The notes: generated from the sequence alone by a model not told the origin. DNA of 64,000 bases from Nymphalis io (GCF_905147045.1 NC_065913.1:7180001-7244000), one strand, 5' to 3'. Positions 24,016 to 35,712 are shown, counted from the stretch's first letter. Numbers and translations are program-made.

Positions 24016-24186
24016 TTACCAAACCTACCTACCAAAAATAAAAATAAAGAAAATTAAAATTTTCAATCTGAATTGAATTAACATTTATCTATTTAACTAT
24101 TCATGAATAGGCAAATAATATATAATCAAAAATCACTTCAAAACACATCTCAAATATATCTATTTTTTTTTCTTACAGATATCAAA

Positions 24187-25014
24187 ATGTTGCCATTATT
24201 GATATTGTTCATATTGACATCCGCTTACGCAGAAAACTGTTCCTATAAGTACGAAGGTATCAAATTATCTAAACGATCAATTTTGACAATAAAAGGTCTA
24301 CCGACGAACCTCGTCATCAACCCAAACAATAGGGATCTTTTTTTCACACTAATTGACATAGACACACTACAAGATGACGATGTACAAACAGAAATGGATC
24401 AATACGTCCTGAGGGATGGGGAACCAATCAAAATTGACAATATCAACGGTCAAGCAGCAGCTGTTGATGTAATAAAGAATAAAGTCTACATCGCAAGCGA
24501 TGATGGTTTAACTGTACTAAATAAATCAGATAAAGCTAATTTCGTTGCATTCAAAGATGAAGATATAACTCAGCTATTCAAGCCAGTTAATAGTGATAAG
24601 TTATACGCCGTTCTATTCCCAGAGAGCATGGTTTATAAAATTGATGTTAAGGAAAACGAAAAAACTAAAATAGAAAACGTGCCATGCGCCTTTATGTTAG
24701 CTGTCGACGCTGAAGAGAATATATTTTTCGAATGCGATTCAAAGTACGTTAAGGTATTATTAAAAGATTTCCAAGAACCAATTGAATTTGTTGGTATACC
24801 AAAGAACTCGGCCAGAGCGATAACAATCGATGATAAAAATCGAGTGATTCTAGCTGCAAATGATGGAGTTTACTGGTTAAAGTCAGATTCCTTGATCCCC
24901 AAGAAATTGATGAACTTAGATTTCATACCATCGGGAATAGCATTTTACGGTGAAAATTTATATTTGTCAACGAGTGGGGCTATTTATGAATTTAGTTTTA
25001 CGGTTTGCGAATGA
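24187..25014 (+). CDS. Ommochrome-binding-protein-like protein 4 (tandem copy 1)
   Basis: This 275-residue secreted protein matches the usual length of ommochrome-binding proteins (about 270-275 residues). The signal peptide is residues 1-15 (MLPLLILFILTSAYA) and the mature N-terminus begins ENCSYKYEG. Repeated strands KVYIAS, KLYAVL, NIFFEC, GVYWLK, NLYLST and AIYEFS suggest a six-bladed propeller. Four mature cysteines (NCS, PCAF, FECD, VCE) could form disulfides. The chain is acidic. The start follows acceptor TCTTACAG by 8 nt; the longer frame from 24103 runs back into the intron. AATAAA lies 15 nt after the stop. The copy at 33297-34124 differs by four bases: two silent, plus K151E and A265V. 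Both copies keep promoter and splice signals, so both are probably functional. Ligand binding is inferred from the family. Confidence 0.87.
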   Translation: MLPLLILFILTSAYAENCSYKYEGIKLSKRSILTIKGLPTNLVINPNNRDLFFTLIDIDTLQDDDVQTEMDQYVLRDGEPIKIDNINGQAAAVDVIKNKVYIASDDGLTVLNKSDKANFVAFKDEDITQLFKPVNSDKLYAVLFPESMVYKIDVKENEKTKIENVPCAFMLAVDAEENIFFECDSKYVKVLLKDFQEPIEFVGIPKNSARAITIDDKNRVILAANDGVYWLKSDSLIPKKLMNLDFIPSGIAFYGENLYLSTSGAIYEFSFTVCE

Positions 25015-25035
25015 TAAACATACGTATATAATAAA

Positions 25036-25601
25036 TATTTTTTAAGTATTTCTTGGTCCTTTTTATTTATATTTATAAAGTTTAAGTAACGGTTTCCACT
25101 GATCAGATTTATATTTTTTCCATCTAATATAAATTTATTATCTAATGTAAAATAAAACGAGTTAGTATTTAGTAACTATTTACTTGAAGAGAGTTAAATT
25201 ATTAGAAGTATTTTTTTAAATATATATGAAGTATAACTTATAACATTAAAATAGAAATGACGGTTATTATTTAAAGTACGTTTAAATTGAAAAGTAAAGT
25301 AAAATTATCTTAATTGGATCACTGAAGCAAAATGAACGAGATAATCTAATTTGGACAAGAACTGAGTTAAGACTAACTTGGATTCGAAATTCAAAACTAA
25401 TTTAGCTTCTTAAAGGGCTTTTGTTTCATCTACAATTCTATAGTCTAGTACTAGATATGACATCATTATATTATCATATTACGTTAATAGGTACATATAC
25501 AGTATGATCTGATTTAGGCGTATCTATTCGGGGACTATTTATTTCTTTTACCAATTCATTTATAATTTAGCAATAATTACTCGACTTTGTTATATATTTT
25601 A
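25036..25601. other. Intergenic, AT-rich
   Basis: No gene or repeat is recognised. It is duplicated at 34160-34725. Confidence 0.5.
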
Positions 25602-25855
25602 CTGGTGGTAGGGCTTTGTGCAAGCGTCTGGGTGGATACTTATCAGATATTCTACCGCAAAACAGCAGTACTTAGTATTGTTGTGTTCCGGTTTGAAGGG
25701 TGTGTGAACCAGTGTAATTGCAGGCACAAAGGACATAACATCTTAGTTCCCAAACTTGATGGCATATTAGCGATGTATTCGTTGGTTAGCATTTCCAATG
25801 CCAATGTCTATGGGCGTCGGTGACCACTTACCATCAGGCGGCCCATATGCTCGCC
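25602..25855 (+). repeat. SINE-like family A copy
   Basis: It starts TACTGGTGGTAGGGCTTTGT and ends CGGCCCATATGCTCGCCGA. It is repeated at 34727. Confidence 0.87.
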
Positions 25856-25924
25856 GATATATATATCTTGCACGTGCTGTTAATAGAAATAGTAGAAATA
25901 TTATATTTAAATTGTTTACGTGAT

Positions 25925-26016
25925 GGTAATGATTTTGTGCAAGCCCGTCTACTCCACTAATAATAAATAACAAACAGCAATCTTTAGAATAGTTGTGTTA
26001 CGGTTTGAAGGGTGGG
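25925..26016 (+). repeat. SINE-like family A, cut by the duplication junction
   Basis: TGTGCAAGCCCGTCTACTCC to GGTTTGAAGGGTGGG, then it stops abruptly at the junction. The uninterrupted version is at 35046-35300. Confidence 0.85.
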
Positions 26017-26348
26017 TCTTCACTATAATCGGAAGTAGAATCTCGACCTCCTTCGAGTATTTCATATGCGGCTAAATCTTCTAAGACATATATACAACTA
26101 CCACCATCTATTCTTGTATCGTTTATTGTAAAAAATACAGATGGTAGATCTGAGATATCGTCTTGAAAATATGTGGTACCATCTGATGGTACTAATAGTT
26201 TAGTTATATTGTAACTTGATGAAAATATGACTTGCTCGGATTTGAACTCTGAAGTTGACTGATTATCTTTTATACTCAAAGATTTCGTGCAGGGAAAAAG
26301 TAGAATGGAAGTTACCAGAAACCTGCTATATATTTTAAAAGAATCCAT
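25998..26348 (-). pseudogene. Truncated copy of ommochrome-binding-like gene 3, fused to a SINE
   Basis: The first 110 codons of the gene at 16232-17227 (signal peptide, N-terminal strands, up to SDYSED) are copied without visible change. At 26016/26017 the frame passes into a family A SINE and stops after PPFKP. The 116-residue product would lose most of the propeller. The upstream acceptor and 5' region are intact in the duplicate, so it may be transcribed. I call it a pseudogene because the fold cannot form; a short secreted product remains possible. Confidence 0.88.
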
Positions 26349-27770
26349 TTGCGAACCTGAAATGAAAGCAAAATAAGATTAATATAAACTATTAACTAGC
26401 AAGAGTTCATTTAAGATCAATTTAAAAATTAGTATATTTTACTGCTTAATTTATAATTACCTCTAATTAAAGAAAACATTTCAATAAAACCTGCATATTA
26501 CGATAAACTATTTTTTTTCATGTTGTAACATTTACTCTTTAATAAAAATTAAAAATCCATAAATACAAAAATAATGACCCACTTAAAGACATTATTAGGC
26601 ATTCAGATTTTATTTCAAACTTTTTCCCGCATCATAAGTTTAAAATAAAATTAACATTATCAAATACAAATACACAATATTCAAACTGCAATAACGCAAT
26701 AGTTTACCGGCCGACAAGCGATCGCAGATTCGATCCTATTCCCTGGGGTTTGTTGTCCCAACTGACACTAAGTTTTAGTAACAAGAGCAGTAAATAGTTA
26801 TAATAGTAAATATCAATATTTCTATTTAAAAAAATGCTTTAAAAAACACGGACTTTGCTAACAACCTTTTCAAAAATTAAAAAAAAATACTATAGAAGCT
26901 TATTATAGTTAAATTTCGTCCACTGTGCTAACAAAAATTTAGATCTATACCGTATATTACAATAATAACTATTCGTACAAACCAGAAGTAAAAATGACGT
27001 TTTTAAAAAGAATACATAAATTAGTATTCGACTTTATAATAAGAAAAACACAAATAATAAACAAAACAACCATTAATTAAATGCTTTAAATGCTAACAAA
27101 ACCAACTAAAAATGATTCAAAAATAAATTCAAGTAATTGTGTGTTCGAAGCACACAAACTTCGCACCAAAAGTGATATTCTTCTTCTATGACGGGCGGTG
27201 CAGTACTTTTTTTTAAATATATTCCGGCACAAGGAATTGATACATTCGATCGAAGATTGTTAAGACTATATTATTAAATTATTTTTATCGTTACTAGGAG
27301 CATATGAAGTTTGCCTGAAACGGATTGACAGATATCAATAATGGAATGACAGTTTAATTACATTATTGGAACGTATATTGAGTATCAATTGCGTGATACA
27401 TATTTAAGGTCGCTTTAATATTAATTTCGGCCGTTAAACAGCGCACATAAAACATTAGTTTTTTCACGAAATTTCACTTATCAATCCCAATACATTCGTT
27501 TGAAATAAAAGCGTATTATATAACGTTATTATTAATTATACAACATTAAACACGCAATTTGCAGTTAACCGTGAACGATATACGTGTTAACCGTTTTCAT
27601 TGTTCATTTAACCGACTGAAACTATTTTAATACAGGTTATGTTGCTATCTGTTGGATATATCAACTAACTCCGTGGTCTAGTTGCTATTTTATAAAAATT
27701 TTATATCAAAGTTTATTTCATTAATAAAAGTGTATGTTTTGTTTATTTCACTACGTATTTATTTATTACA

Positions 27771-27996
27771 GTGACAGCCTGTGAATATCCCACTGGGCTA
27801 AGGCCTCCTCTCCTTTTTGAGGAGAAGTTTTGGAGCTTATTCCACCACGTTGCTCCAATGCGACGTTTTCCTTCACCGTCAAGCAGGAGATGAATTATAA
27901 ATATAAAAGCACATTAAAATTCAGTGGTGCTTGCAAGGGTTTGAGACCACGATCATCGGTTAAGATTCACGCGTTCTAACCACTGGGCCATCTCGA
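27771..27996 (-). repeat. tRNA-SINE family B (copy 2 of 18650)
   Basis: Duplicate of 18650-18875 with the same internal deletion. Confidence 0.85.
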
Positions 27997-28522
27997 TATT
28001 TATTTATTGGTTTTCTTTAACTATAAATTCTATGTCCATTTTTTTATCATATCTATGCATTTTTAAATAAAGACCTATTTTATTTCATTCCGCCCTGTCC
28101 CTATTCCCTTCTTTTTTTACGGTAATTTTTCTACAGTTTTTTATACAACTTTCAATGTAACGACAGCAACACATATATAACTGGTGCGTAACCTTATATT
28201 ATTAATATTGCTGTTCTCTAAGGACTCACTTCGTATCTCAGTCGTGAAATATTCAACAAACATAAGTTACGCTATTTACATCCGTGAATCCCTTAAATAA
28301 CTACATATGTAACTGGTCGAGTAATTTTTGTACTCTCACTAGGAAGGTCAACGACAGATGTAGCTTTCGCTACTACCACCGCGATCTTCAGGAATGAATG
28401 AATTAATGGAGAGAGAAATCCCTTAATTCTTATAAGTATTATATTATCACCTTCTTATATTCCATTATCGTGTTCCGTGTTGAGTTTCGTGTTGGGTATG
28501 ACAGAATAGTACAGTACAGTAC

Positions 28523-28821
28523 AGTAACAGCCTGTTAATGTCCCACTGCTGGGCTAAGGCCTCCTCTCCCTTTTTGAGGAGAAGGTTTGGAGCTTATTCC
28601 ACCACGCTGCTCCAATGCGGGTTGGTGGAATACACATGTGGCAGAATTTCGATGAAACTAATTTCATGCAGGTTTCCTCACGATGTTTTCCTTCACCGAA
28701 AAGCACGAGATGAATTATAACAGAAATTAAGCACATGAAAATTCAGAGGTGCTTGCCCGGGTTTGAACCCACGTTCATCGGTTAAGATTCACGCGTTCTT
28801 ACCACTGTGCCATCTCGACTT
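28523..28821 (-). repeat. tRNA-SINE family B (copy 2 of 19402)
   Basis: Duplicate of 19402-19702. It carries a local replacement at 28652-28667. Confidence 0.87.
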
Positions 28822-29517
28822 CGACTATGACAGAATAGCTTAGAAAAACATTTTAAGACTTTTAAATAGATCGCGTAAACAATCACAAACATATAAAAAG
28901 TTAAAACACCTTTTAAATATCCCACTGGTAGGCAACGGCTACTCCTCCATCATGTCCATCCATCTCTATGTTGGATTCAGCATATCCAACATAGAGATAC
29001 CGTATAGACATATAACAAATGAATCAAAAATTAAAAATACGAACATGAAATTCGGTGCTGTTTGCCTGTACTCGAAGAGGTTGTCTTTGGTTAAGATAAA
29101 TGTGCTAAATCCGCTGAGCTAATTGAGCTCTCAACGTACGAATATACGAACAAAAATAACTATTATTTCCATTTAACATATAACCTAAAATAATGCTTCA
29201 AGAACTTTGAGCAAAATTTTCATCTTATGGTATATATACGTACTTTAATTTGATTGAAAAAAAGCTGTAGTATTTAAAACATTTCAATTTAAGTTTTATT
29301 GTATTTTTACTAATGGTAGAGCTGTGTTCAGTTGTAACTGGATATCTCCTCCATCCTCCTCATCCTCTAGCTATTAATTCTAGCAAAAAGCAATCCTTTT
29401 ATATTTATATTCGTTGTGGGTCTTAATATCTTAGATACTTAGACTATGACCGAAATTTAAATTACAAAATACATAGGTAAGTGAGTCAGTGCGCCTAACT
29501 ATAATAAATTATAAACA

Positions 29518-29785
29518 ATAGCTCATCACTTGGCGTGGTTGGTAAATACATGCCTTTCACGCCGAAGGTTGTGGGTTCGATTCTCACCCAGGACAGACAT
29601 TTGTGTAAATGAACATCTCTGTTTGTCCTGATTCTGGGTGTAATTATCTATATAAGTATTTATTTACAAAAGCAAAGTAGTATATGTATCAGTTGTCTGG
29701 TTTCCAAAGTACAAGCTCTGCTTAGTTTGGGATCAGATGGCCGTGTGTGAATGATGTCCCAAGAAATTATATTATTATTATAACT
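29518..29785 (+). repeat. tRNA-derived SINE family C (copy 2 of 20396)
   Basis: Duplicate with small changes in the head-to-tail spacer and a shorter (ATT)n tail. Confidence 0.83.
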
Positions 29786-30120
29786 TCTGAACTAGTTCCA
29801 ACCGTCAGTCAGTTCTGTGATAATTAAATATTAAATATTTTAATATTATTTCAAAACACACTATCAGTTGATAGGAAACCGCAACTAAGCCACAAGTCCT
29901 TGCGTTATATAACACAAGTATATCAGGGCATATGTCCATTTTATTTATAATTTATTAATGAAGACATAAGAAATATGTCAAAAATATAAAAAGTACTAAA
30001 AATTGTGTATGATCTCATCTTGATATATTCATAAGATAATATTCAGTCCGCCTCAAAGTTGCGTGTGAGCAAGGCCTGACCGGTCAACGCAATGACAAGT
30101 AATACGTTAATTGTTTATTG

Positions 30121-30455
30121 AGCGCCTCGGTGGGCTTGATGTAAGGCCGCAGACCCGGAGGTCCTGGGTTCAATTCCCAGGTTGGGTCATTAAAAAGTTA
30201 TTGGGTTTTTCTGTCAGAAAATTTTCAGTAGGGACCCCGAGTCTGGTTGGTAGTGTGTACACTCCCGTGCCCCGGAAAGCAGGCAGGAAAGCTTTCCGGT
30301 CGTATCGGATTGCCATCCCATCGGATTATGAGAGTTAGGGAATAGAGAGTGCACTTGTGTTGGCGCACACACTTGTGCACTATAATATCTCCTGCGTAGT
30401 AGGGTAATCTCTCTTGAGATTGGCCGCCGTGGCCGAAATCGGTCTGGAGGACATT
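30121..30455 (+). repeat. tRNA-derived SINE family D (copy 2 of 21001)
   Basis: Duplicate with B box GGTTCAATTCC retained. Confidence 0.84.
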
Positions 30456-30456
30456 C

Positions 30457-30560
30457 TACCAACCCGCATTAGAGCAGCGTGGTGGAATAAGTTCCAAACC
30501 TTCTCTTCAAAACGGAGAGGAGGCCTTAGACCAGCAGTGGGACATATACAGGCTGTAACT
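30457..30560 (+). repeat. tRNA-SINE family B 3' fragment (copy 2 of 21336)
   Basis: Duplicate of the 3' half-element fused to family D, from CATTCTACCAACCCGCATT to GTGGGACATATACAGG. Confidence 0.8.
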
Positions 30561-30562
30561 GT

Positions 30563-30830
30563 TACTGGTGGTAAAGCTTTGTGCAAGCTCGTCTGGATAG
30601 GTACCACTCACTCATCTGATATTCTACCGCAAAACAGCAGTACTTGGTATGGTTGTGTTCCGGTTTGAAGGGTGAGTAAGTCAGTGTAATTACAGGTACA
30701 AGGGACATAACATCTTAGTTCCCAAGGTTTGTGGCGCATTGGTGATGTAAGCGATGGTTACCATTTCTTACAATGCCAATGTCTATGAGCGTTGGTTACC
30801 ACTTACCATATTCTATAAACAAAAAAAAAC
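30563..30830 (+). repeat. SINE-like family A (copy 2 of 21443)
   Basis: Duplicate of 21443-21710. Confidence 0.85.
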
Positions 30831-30918
30831 TTGTACCGCCAAATAGAAATTTTACTACTGTTATTACTTAGCTCTCAAAATTTAAAACATTCAATATTTT
30901 GTTACACTAACCTAAAAA

Positions 30919-31223
30919 GTCGAGATGGCCTAGTGGTTAGAACGCGTGAATCTTAACCGATGATCGTGGGTTCAAACCCGGGCAAGCACCACGGAATTTT
31001 CATGTGCTTAATTTGTGTTTATAATTCATCTCGTGCTTGACGGTGAAGGAAAACATCGTGAGGAAACCTGCATGTTTCTAATTTCATTGAAATTCTGTCA
31101 CATGTGTATTCTACCAACCCGCATTGGAGCTGCGTGGTAGAATAAGCTCCAAACCTTCTCCTCAAAAGGGAGAGGAGGCCTTAGCCCAGCAGTGGGACAT
31201 TAACAGGCTGTTACTGTTACTGT
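30919..31223 (+). repeat. tRNA-SINE family B (copy 2 of 21801)
   Basis: Duplicate of 21801-22106, with the B box as GGGTTCAAACCCGGGC. Confidence 0.87.
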
Positions 31224-32301
31224 ACACTAACCTATTGATTGACAAATCTACCACACCACAAAAAACAACTCAGACCTGAAAAGAACCGGCGAAGAAAACT
31301 CAGCGGGTTGATTTTATTCATTTTCGTAAGCACTTACAATTTTTAATATGAGAAAGAAACCAGCCAACTCACTACTTGGATAATATCCTATTACATCCTA
31401 CCACATAATCGTATCTCTCCAATTTTTTTCAATTTTAAATTTGATTAATTCTTGTACGGTTTTTAAAACCCTGTTGTAAGTGCATACATTTGTCTAACAG
31501 AAGATTTTTTATCCCCGTGTAGTCGGGTAGCATTAGTAACTTGTCTATGCTTGTTCCTGGTACCCATATACCAAATATTTTATATAGTGAAGCGACAGAC
31601 ATTATTATAATTTATTGGAATTTGTATCTTAAATAAATATTCTATATTTAACACCTTGGTTGAAGATGAATGTGAGTACATCTGTCATAGCCAATATCTT
31701 TGTGCCATTTAACGGTCACTTACTTATCAGATTGAACATTTGCCTGTCCACTGTCTTAAAAATAAAAAAATTATGACTATTATAATTTTCTTCTATATAT
31801 CTCTATATGAGGTATCTAATCATGACTAAACTGAAACGATTTTCATGAAATTTTATTAAAAAATAGCCTGATACTTTAGGGACATGGGCATATAAATGAG
31901 TACAATAATAATTCCACAGAAATAACTCTCGGTTTATGTACATTTTTCATTTTTAACTAATATTAAAAAATATCAAATAAAAATTATTTACTGACCCTGC
32001 CCTTTCTAGTTAGAACCGAAATCTACAGTATTATAAGCTAGCCGCTAAATATGCATAACATACTTATATAAATTCTACCGTTAATAATATCGTATGGCAA
32101 CAATGCACACGCACATTATAAGACTCCTTCCTTCCTATAAAGTCACTTATATAGCGACCAATGGCCCGTACAAAAACATTTACGAACCAACACACAAATA
32201 AACAACTATAAACATAGCCACAAAATTCAAATAAATAATTAAAATTCGGCAATCTTTTCGCCCTACATTGATATAAGTTTAATGAACTCGTGCGTTTAAG
32301 A

Positions 32302-32381
32302 ATAAAAAGTATTTTTTTTGTTACACGACAGTGTTCGTTGTGACGTCTCGGAGTAAAGGAATTAATTTAAAAAAAAACAAT
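32302..32381 (+). promoter_or_regulatory. Predicted core promoter and non-coding exon 1 of gene 5
   Basis: ATAAAAAG at 32302-32309, ACAGTG with A at 32330 and donor GTAAGT at 32382 are all retained from copy 1. The inferred exon is 32330-32381 and the intron 32382-33288. Confidence 0.5.
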
Positions 32382-32966
32382 GTAAGTCACGTTTTTTGTT
32401 ATTAAATAAATAGTGCTATTTTAAGAATATATTTAACAATAAAAAATATTTTTTTAATAGTTAATTTTTAATTTTAAATATTTGTTTATTTATATTCAGC
32501 ATTTATATCTTTTAACACAATCAAATAAATACGGAATTGATTAAAAGTACTAGTGCATTTATTTTTTGGTCTTAATTTGTTCTTAATTTAAAAATAAATG
32601 TTGAATTTAAAAGCAATTAAGAGACAATGTGTCAATATTTATAAATTTTCTCAGTTTTTATTTCTTTATGTCAATAATTTAGAAACACGATTTTTTCAAG
32701 CTAAAAGTGTGTTTTTACAACTTAAAACTATGGAGGTATAATATTAAAATGTTAATATTAAAGAGAAGACGAACGACCATTTTTATTAAGTCAACTTGAT
32801 ATGCAAAAGGTCAAAACATTGTCAACTTATGAAAACAACACTTTCCTCTTATTATGTGAGAATCTTTATCAATATAAATTTAACAAAACATATTATATGC
32901 TATTCTGGCCGTATATTTGTTTGTTATGAAATTTAATTCCTCAATCTTGGAGACAAAAAAAATAAA

Positions 32967-33130
32967 GGTTGAAGGGTAAGTGAGCCAGTGTAACAAGCCC
33001 AAGTGAAATAACATCTCAGTTCCCATGATTGGTGGCGTCTTGATAATACAAGGGATGGTTAATATTTCTTACCGTGCTAATGTCTATTGTCGGTCGTGAC
33101 CACTTACCGTCAATTGGCCGATTTGCCAAT
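32967..33130 (+). repeat. SINE-like family A 3' half (copy 2 of 23852)
   Basis: It lies inside the predicted 5'UTR intron of gene 5, as in copy 1. Confidence 0.74.
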
Positions 33131-33296
33131 TTGCCTACCTACCAAAAATAAAAATAAAGAAAATTAAAATTTTCAATCTGAATTGAATTAACATTTATCT
33201 ATTTAACTATTCTTGAATAGGCAAATAATATATAATCACAAATCACTTCAAAACACATCTCAAACATATCTATTTTTTTTTATTACAGATATCAAA

Positions 33297-34124
33297 ATGT
33301 TGCCATTATTGATATTGTTCATATTGACATCCGCTTACGCAGAAAACTGTTCCTATAAGTACGAAGGTATCAAATTATCTAAACGATCAATTTTGACAAT
33401 AAAAGGTCTACCGACAAACCTCGTCATCAACCCAAACAATAGGGATCTTTTTTTCACACTAATTGACATAGACACACTACAAGATGACGATGTACAAACA
33501 GAAATGGATCAATACGTCCTGAGGGATGGGGAACCAATCAAAATTGACAATATCAACGGTCAAGCAGCAGCTGTTGATGTAATAAAGAATAAAGTCTACA
33601 TCGCAAGCGATGATGGTTTAACTGTACTAAATAAATCAGATAAAGCTAATTTCGTTGCATTCAAAGATGAAGATATAACTCAGCTATTCAAGCCAGTTAA
33701 TAGTGATAAGTTATACGCCGTTCTATTCCCAGAGAGCATGGTTTATGAAATTGATGTTAAGGAAAACGAAAAAACTAAAATAGAAAACGTGCCATGCGCC
33801 TTTATGTTAGCTGTCGACGCTGAAGAGAATATATTTTTCGAATGCGATTCAAAGTACGTTAAGGTATTATTAAAAGATTTCCAAGAACCAATTGAATTTG
33901 TTGGTATACCAAAGAACTCGGCCAGAGCGATAACAATCGATGATAAAAATCGAGTGATTCTAGCTGCAAATGATGGAGTTTACTGGTTAAAGTCAGATTC
34001 CTTGATCCCCAAGAAATTGATGAACTTAGATTTCATACCGTCGGGAATAGCATTTTACGGTGAAAATTTATATTTGTCAACGAGTGGGGTTATTTATGAA
34101 TTTAGTTTTACGGTTTGCGAATGA
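33297..34124 (+). CDS. Ommochrome-binding-protein-like protein 5 (tandem copy 2)
   Basis: This 275-residue near-identical copy of the gene at 24187-25014 keeps the signal peptide, four mature cysteines and all propeller-like strands. It differs by K151E (MVYE instead of MVYK), A265V (STSGV) and two silent changes. The acceptor TATTACAG lies 8 nt before the ATG. The frame from 33213 opens with a TTG in intron sequence and is not the real start. Its stop codon sits inside a 28-bp perfect palindrome (34120-34147) absent from copy 1. AATAAA follows at 34154. Two replacement and two silent changes are too few to judge selection. Confidence 0.87.
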   Translation: MLPLLILFILTSAYAENCSYKYEGIKLSKRSILTIKGLPTNLVINPNNRDLFFTLIDIDTLQDDDVQTEMDQYVLRDGEPIKIDNINGQAAAVDVIKNKVYIASDDGLTVLNKSDKANFVAFKDEDITQLFKPVNSDKLYAVLFPESMVYEIDVKENEKTKIENVPCAFMLAVDAEENIFFECDSKYVKVLLKDFQEPIEFVGIPKNSARAITIDDKNRVILAANDGVYWLKSDSLIPKKLMNLDFIPSGIAFYGENLYLSTSGVIYEFSFTVCE

Positions 34125-34726
34125 TAAACATACGTATGTTTATCATTATATATAATAAATATTTTTTAAGTATTTCTTGGTCCTTTTTATTTATATTTAT
34201 AAAGTTTAAGTTACGGTTTCCACTGATTCAGATTTATATTTTTTCCATCTAATATAAATTTATTATCTAATGTAAAATAAAACGAGTTAGTATTTAGTAA
34301 CTACTTACTTGAAGAGAGTTAAATTATTAGAAGTATTTTTTTAAATATATATGAAGTATAACTTATAACATTAAAATAGAAATGACGGTTATTATTTAAA
34401 GTATGTTTAAATTGAAAAGTAAAGTAAAATTACCTTAATTGGATCACTGAAACAAAATGAACGAGATAATCTAATTTGGATAAGAACTGAGTTAAGACTA
34501 ACTTGGATTCGAAATTCAAAACTAATTTAGCTTCTTAAAGGGCTTTTGTTTCATCTACAATTCTATAGTCTAGTACTAGATATGACATCATTATATTATC
34601 ATATTACGTTAATAGGTACATATACAGTATGATCTGATTTAGGCGTATCTATTCGGGGACTATTTATTTCTTTTACCAATTCATTTATAATTTAGCAATA
34701 ATTACTCGACTTTGTTATATATTTTA

Positions 34727-34980
34727 CTGGTGGTAGGGCTTTGTGCAAGCGTCTGGGTGGATACTTATCAGATATTCTACCGCAAAACAGCAGTACTTAG
34801 TATTGTTGTGTTCCGGTTTGAAGGGTGTGTGAGCCAGTGTAATTGCAGGCACAAAGGACATAACATCTTAGTTGCCAAACTTGATGGCATATTAGCGATG
34901 TATTCGTTGGTTAGCATTTCCAATGCCAATGTCTATGGGCGTCGGTGACCACTTACGATCAGGCGGCCCATATGCTCGCC
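34727..34980 (+). repeat. SINE-like family A (copy 2 of 25602)
   Basis: Duplicate of 25602-25855. Confidence 0.85.
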
Positions 34981-35045
34981 GATATATATATCTTGCACGT
35001 GCTGTTAATAGAAATAGTAGAAATATTATATTTAAATTGTTTACG

Positions 35046-35300
35046 TGATGGTAATGATTTTGTGCAAGCCCGTCTAATCCACTAATAATAAATAACAAAC
35101 AGCAATCTTTAGAATAGTTGTGTTACGGTTTGAAGGGTGGGCCTGTGTAATTATAGGTACGAGGGATATAGCAGCTTATTATCCAAGGTTGGTGACGCAT
35201 TGGCGATGTAAGGGATGACTAAGATTTCTTAAATGAGAATTATATGTCTATAAGCGAGATAATCACTGACTATTAAATGGCCTAGAGGCCAGTTCACCTA
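35046..35300 (+). repeat. SINE-like family A, diverged, spanning the right duplication boundary
   Basis: It is the uninterrupted element of which 25925-26016 is the cut version. It continues past 35141 with GTAATTATAGGTACGAGGGA and ends near GAGGCCAGTTCACCTAC. Confidence 0.75.
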
Positions 35301-35712
35301 CATTATATTCAAAATTTAAAAAAAATCTATTGAATGGTACCAAAATCATTGTATCGTCATGCGAATTGTGAATCGTCAATAGACTTAATAAAAATGTAAT
35401 ATTAAGTATCCATTAGACGGTTAGTAGAAGGTTCACTTTGTAATAAGTGGCATCTATGTGACCTTGGTATTTCTAAAAACTAGCTTAACTTTACATTGTT
35501 CGAGCCTTTGTAAATACCGTTTACACCGATATACACGTATTACATCTAAATACCATGAAAAATAACTTCTTTCTTATGTTAATAAATAAATATAGTATAG
35601 TACCATTCATCTCATTTACATGTATACCTTAAATTCTTTCATATAAGTTTTTCAATCTTCTATACCCAATAATTTAAAGTAAATGTTTTTATGTAACCTA
35701 TCCTAAATATAC
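35301..35712. other. Intergenic, no gene recognised
   Basis: AT-rich unique sequence. Confidence 0.5.

Larger units (their letters stand above)
16896..26016 (+). repeat. Tandem segmental duplication, copy 1 (9121 bp)
   Basis: It is almost identical to 26017-35141 at an offset of 9121-9125 bp. It holds the 5' third and upstream region of the gene at 16232-17227, a set of SINEs, and the whole gene at 24187-25014 with its promoter. Confidence 0.95.
26017..35141 (+). repeat. Tandem segmental duplication, copy 2 (9125 bp)
   Basis: It is in direct orientation and nearly identical to 16896-26016. Copy-specific differences include the inverted-template changes at 28652-28667 and 34120-34147 and a few small indels. 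Its SINE copies are at 27771-27996, 28523-28821, 29518-29785, 30121-30455, 30457-30560, 30563-30830, 30919-31223, 32967-33130 and 34727-34980. Confidence 0.95.

Noticed and set aside
24103..24186. Upstream start for genes 4 and 5 (24103, 33213)
   Set aside because: The extension is AT-rich intron sequence. In copy 2 its ATG has become TTG, and the true start after the acceptor gives a clean signal peptide.
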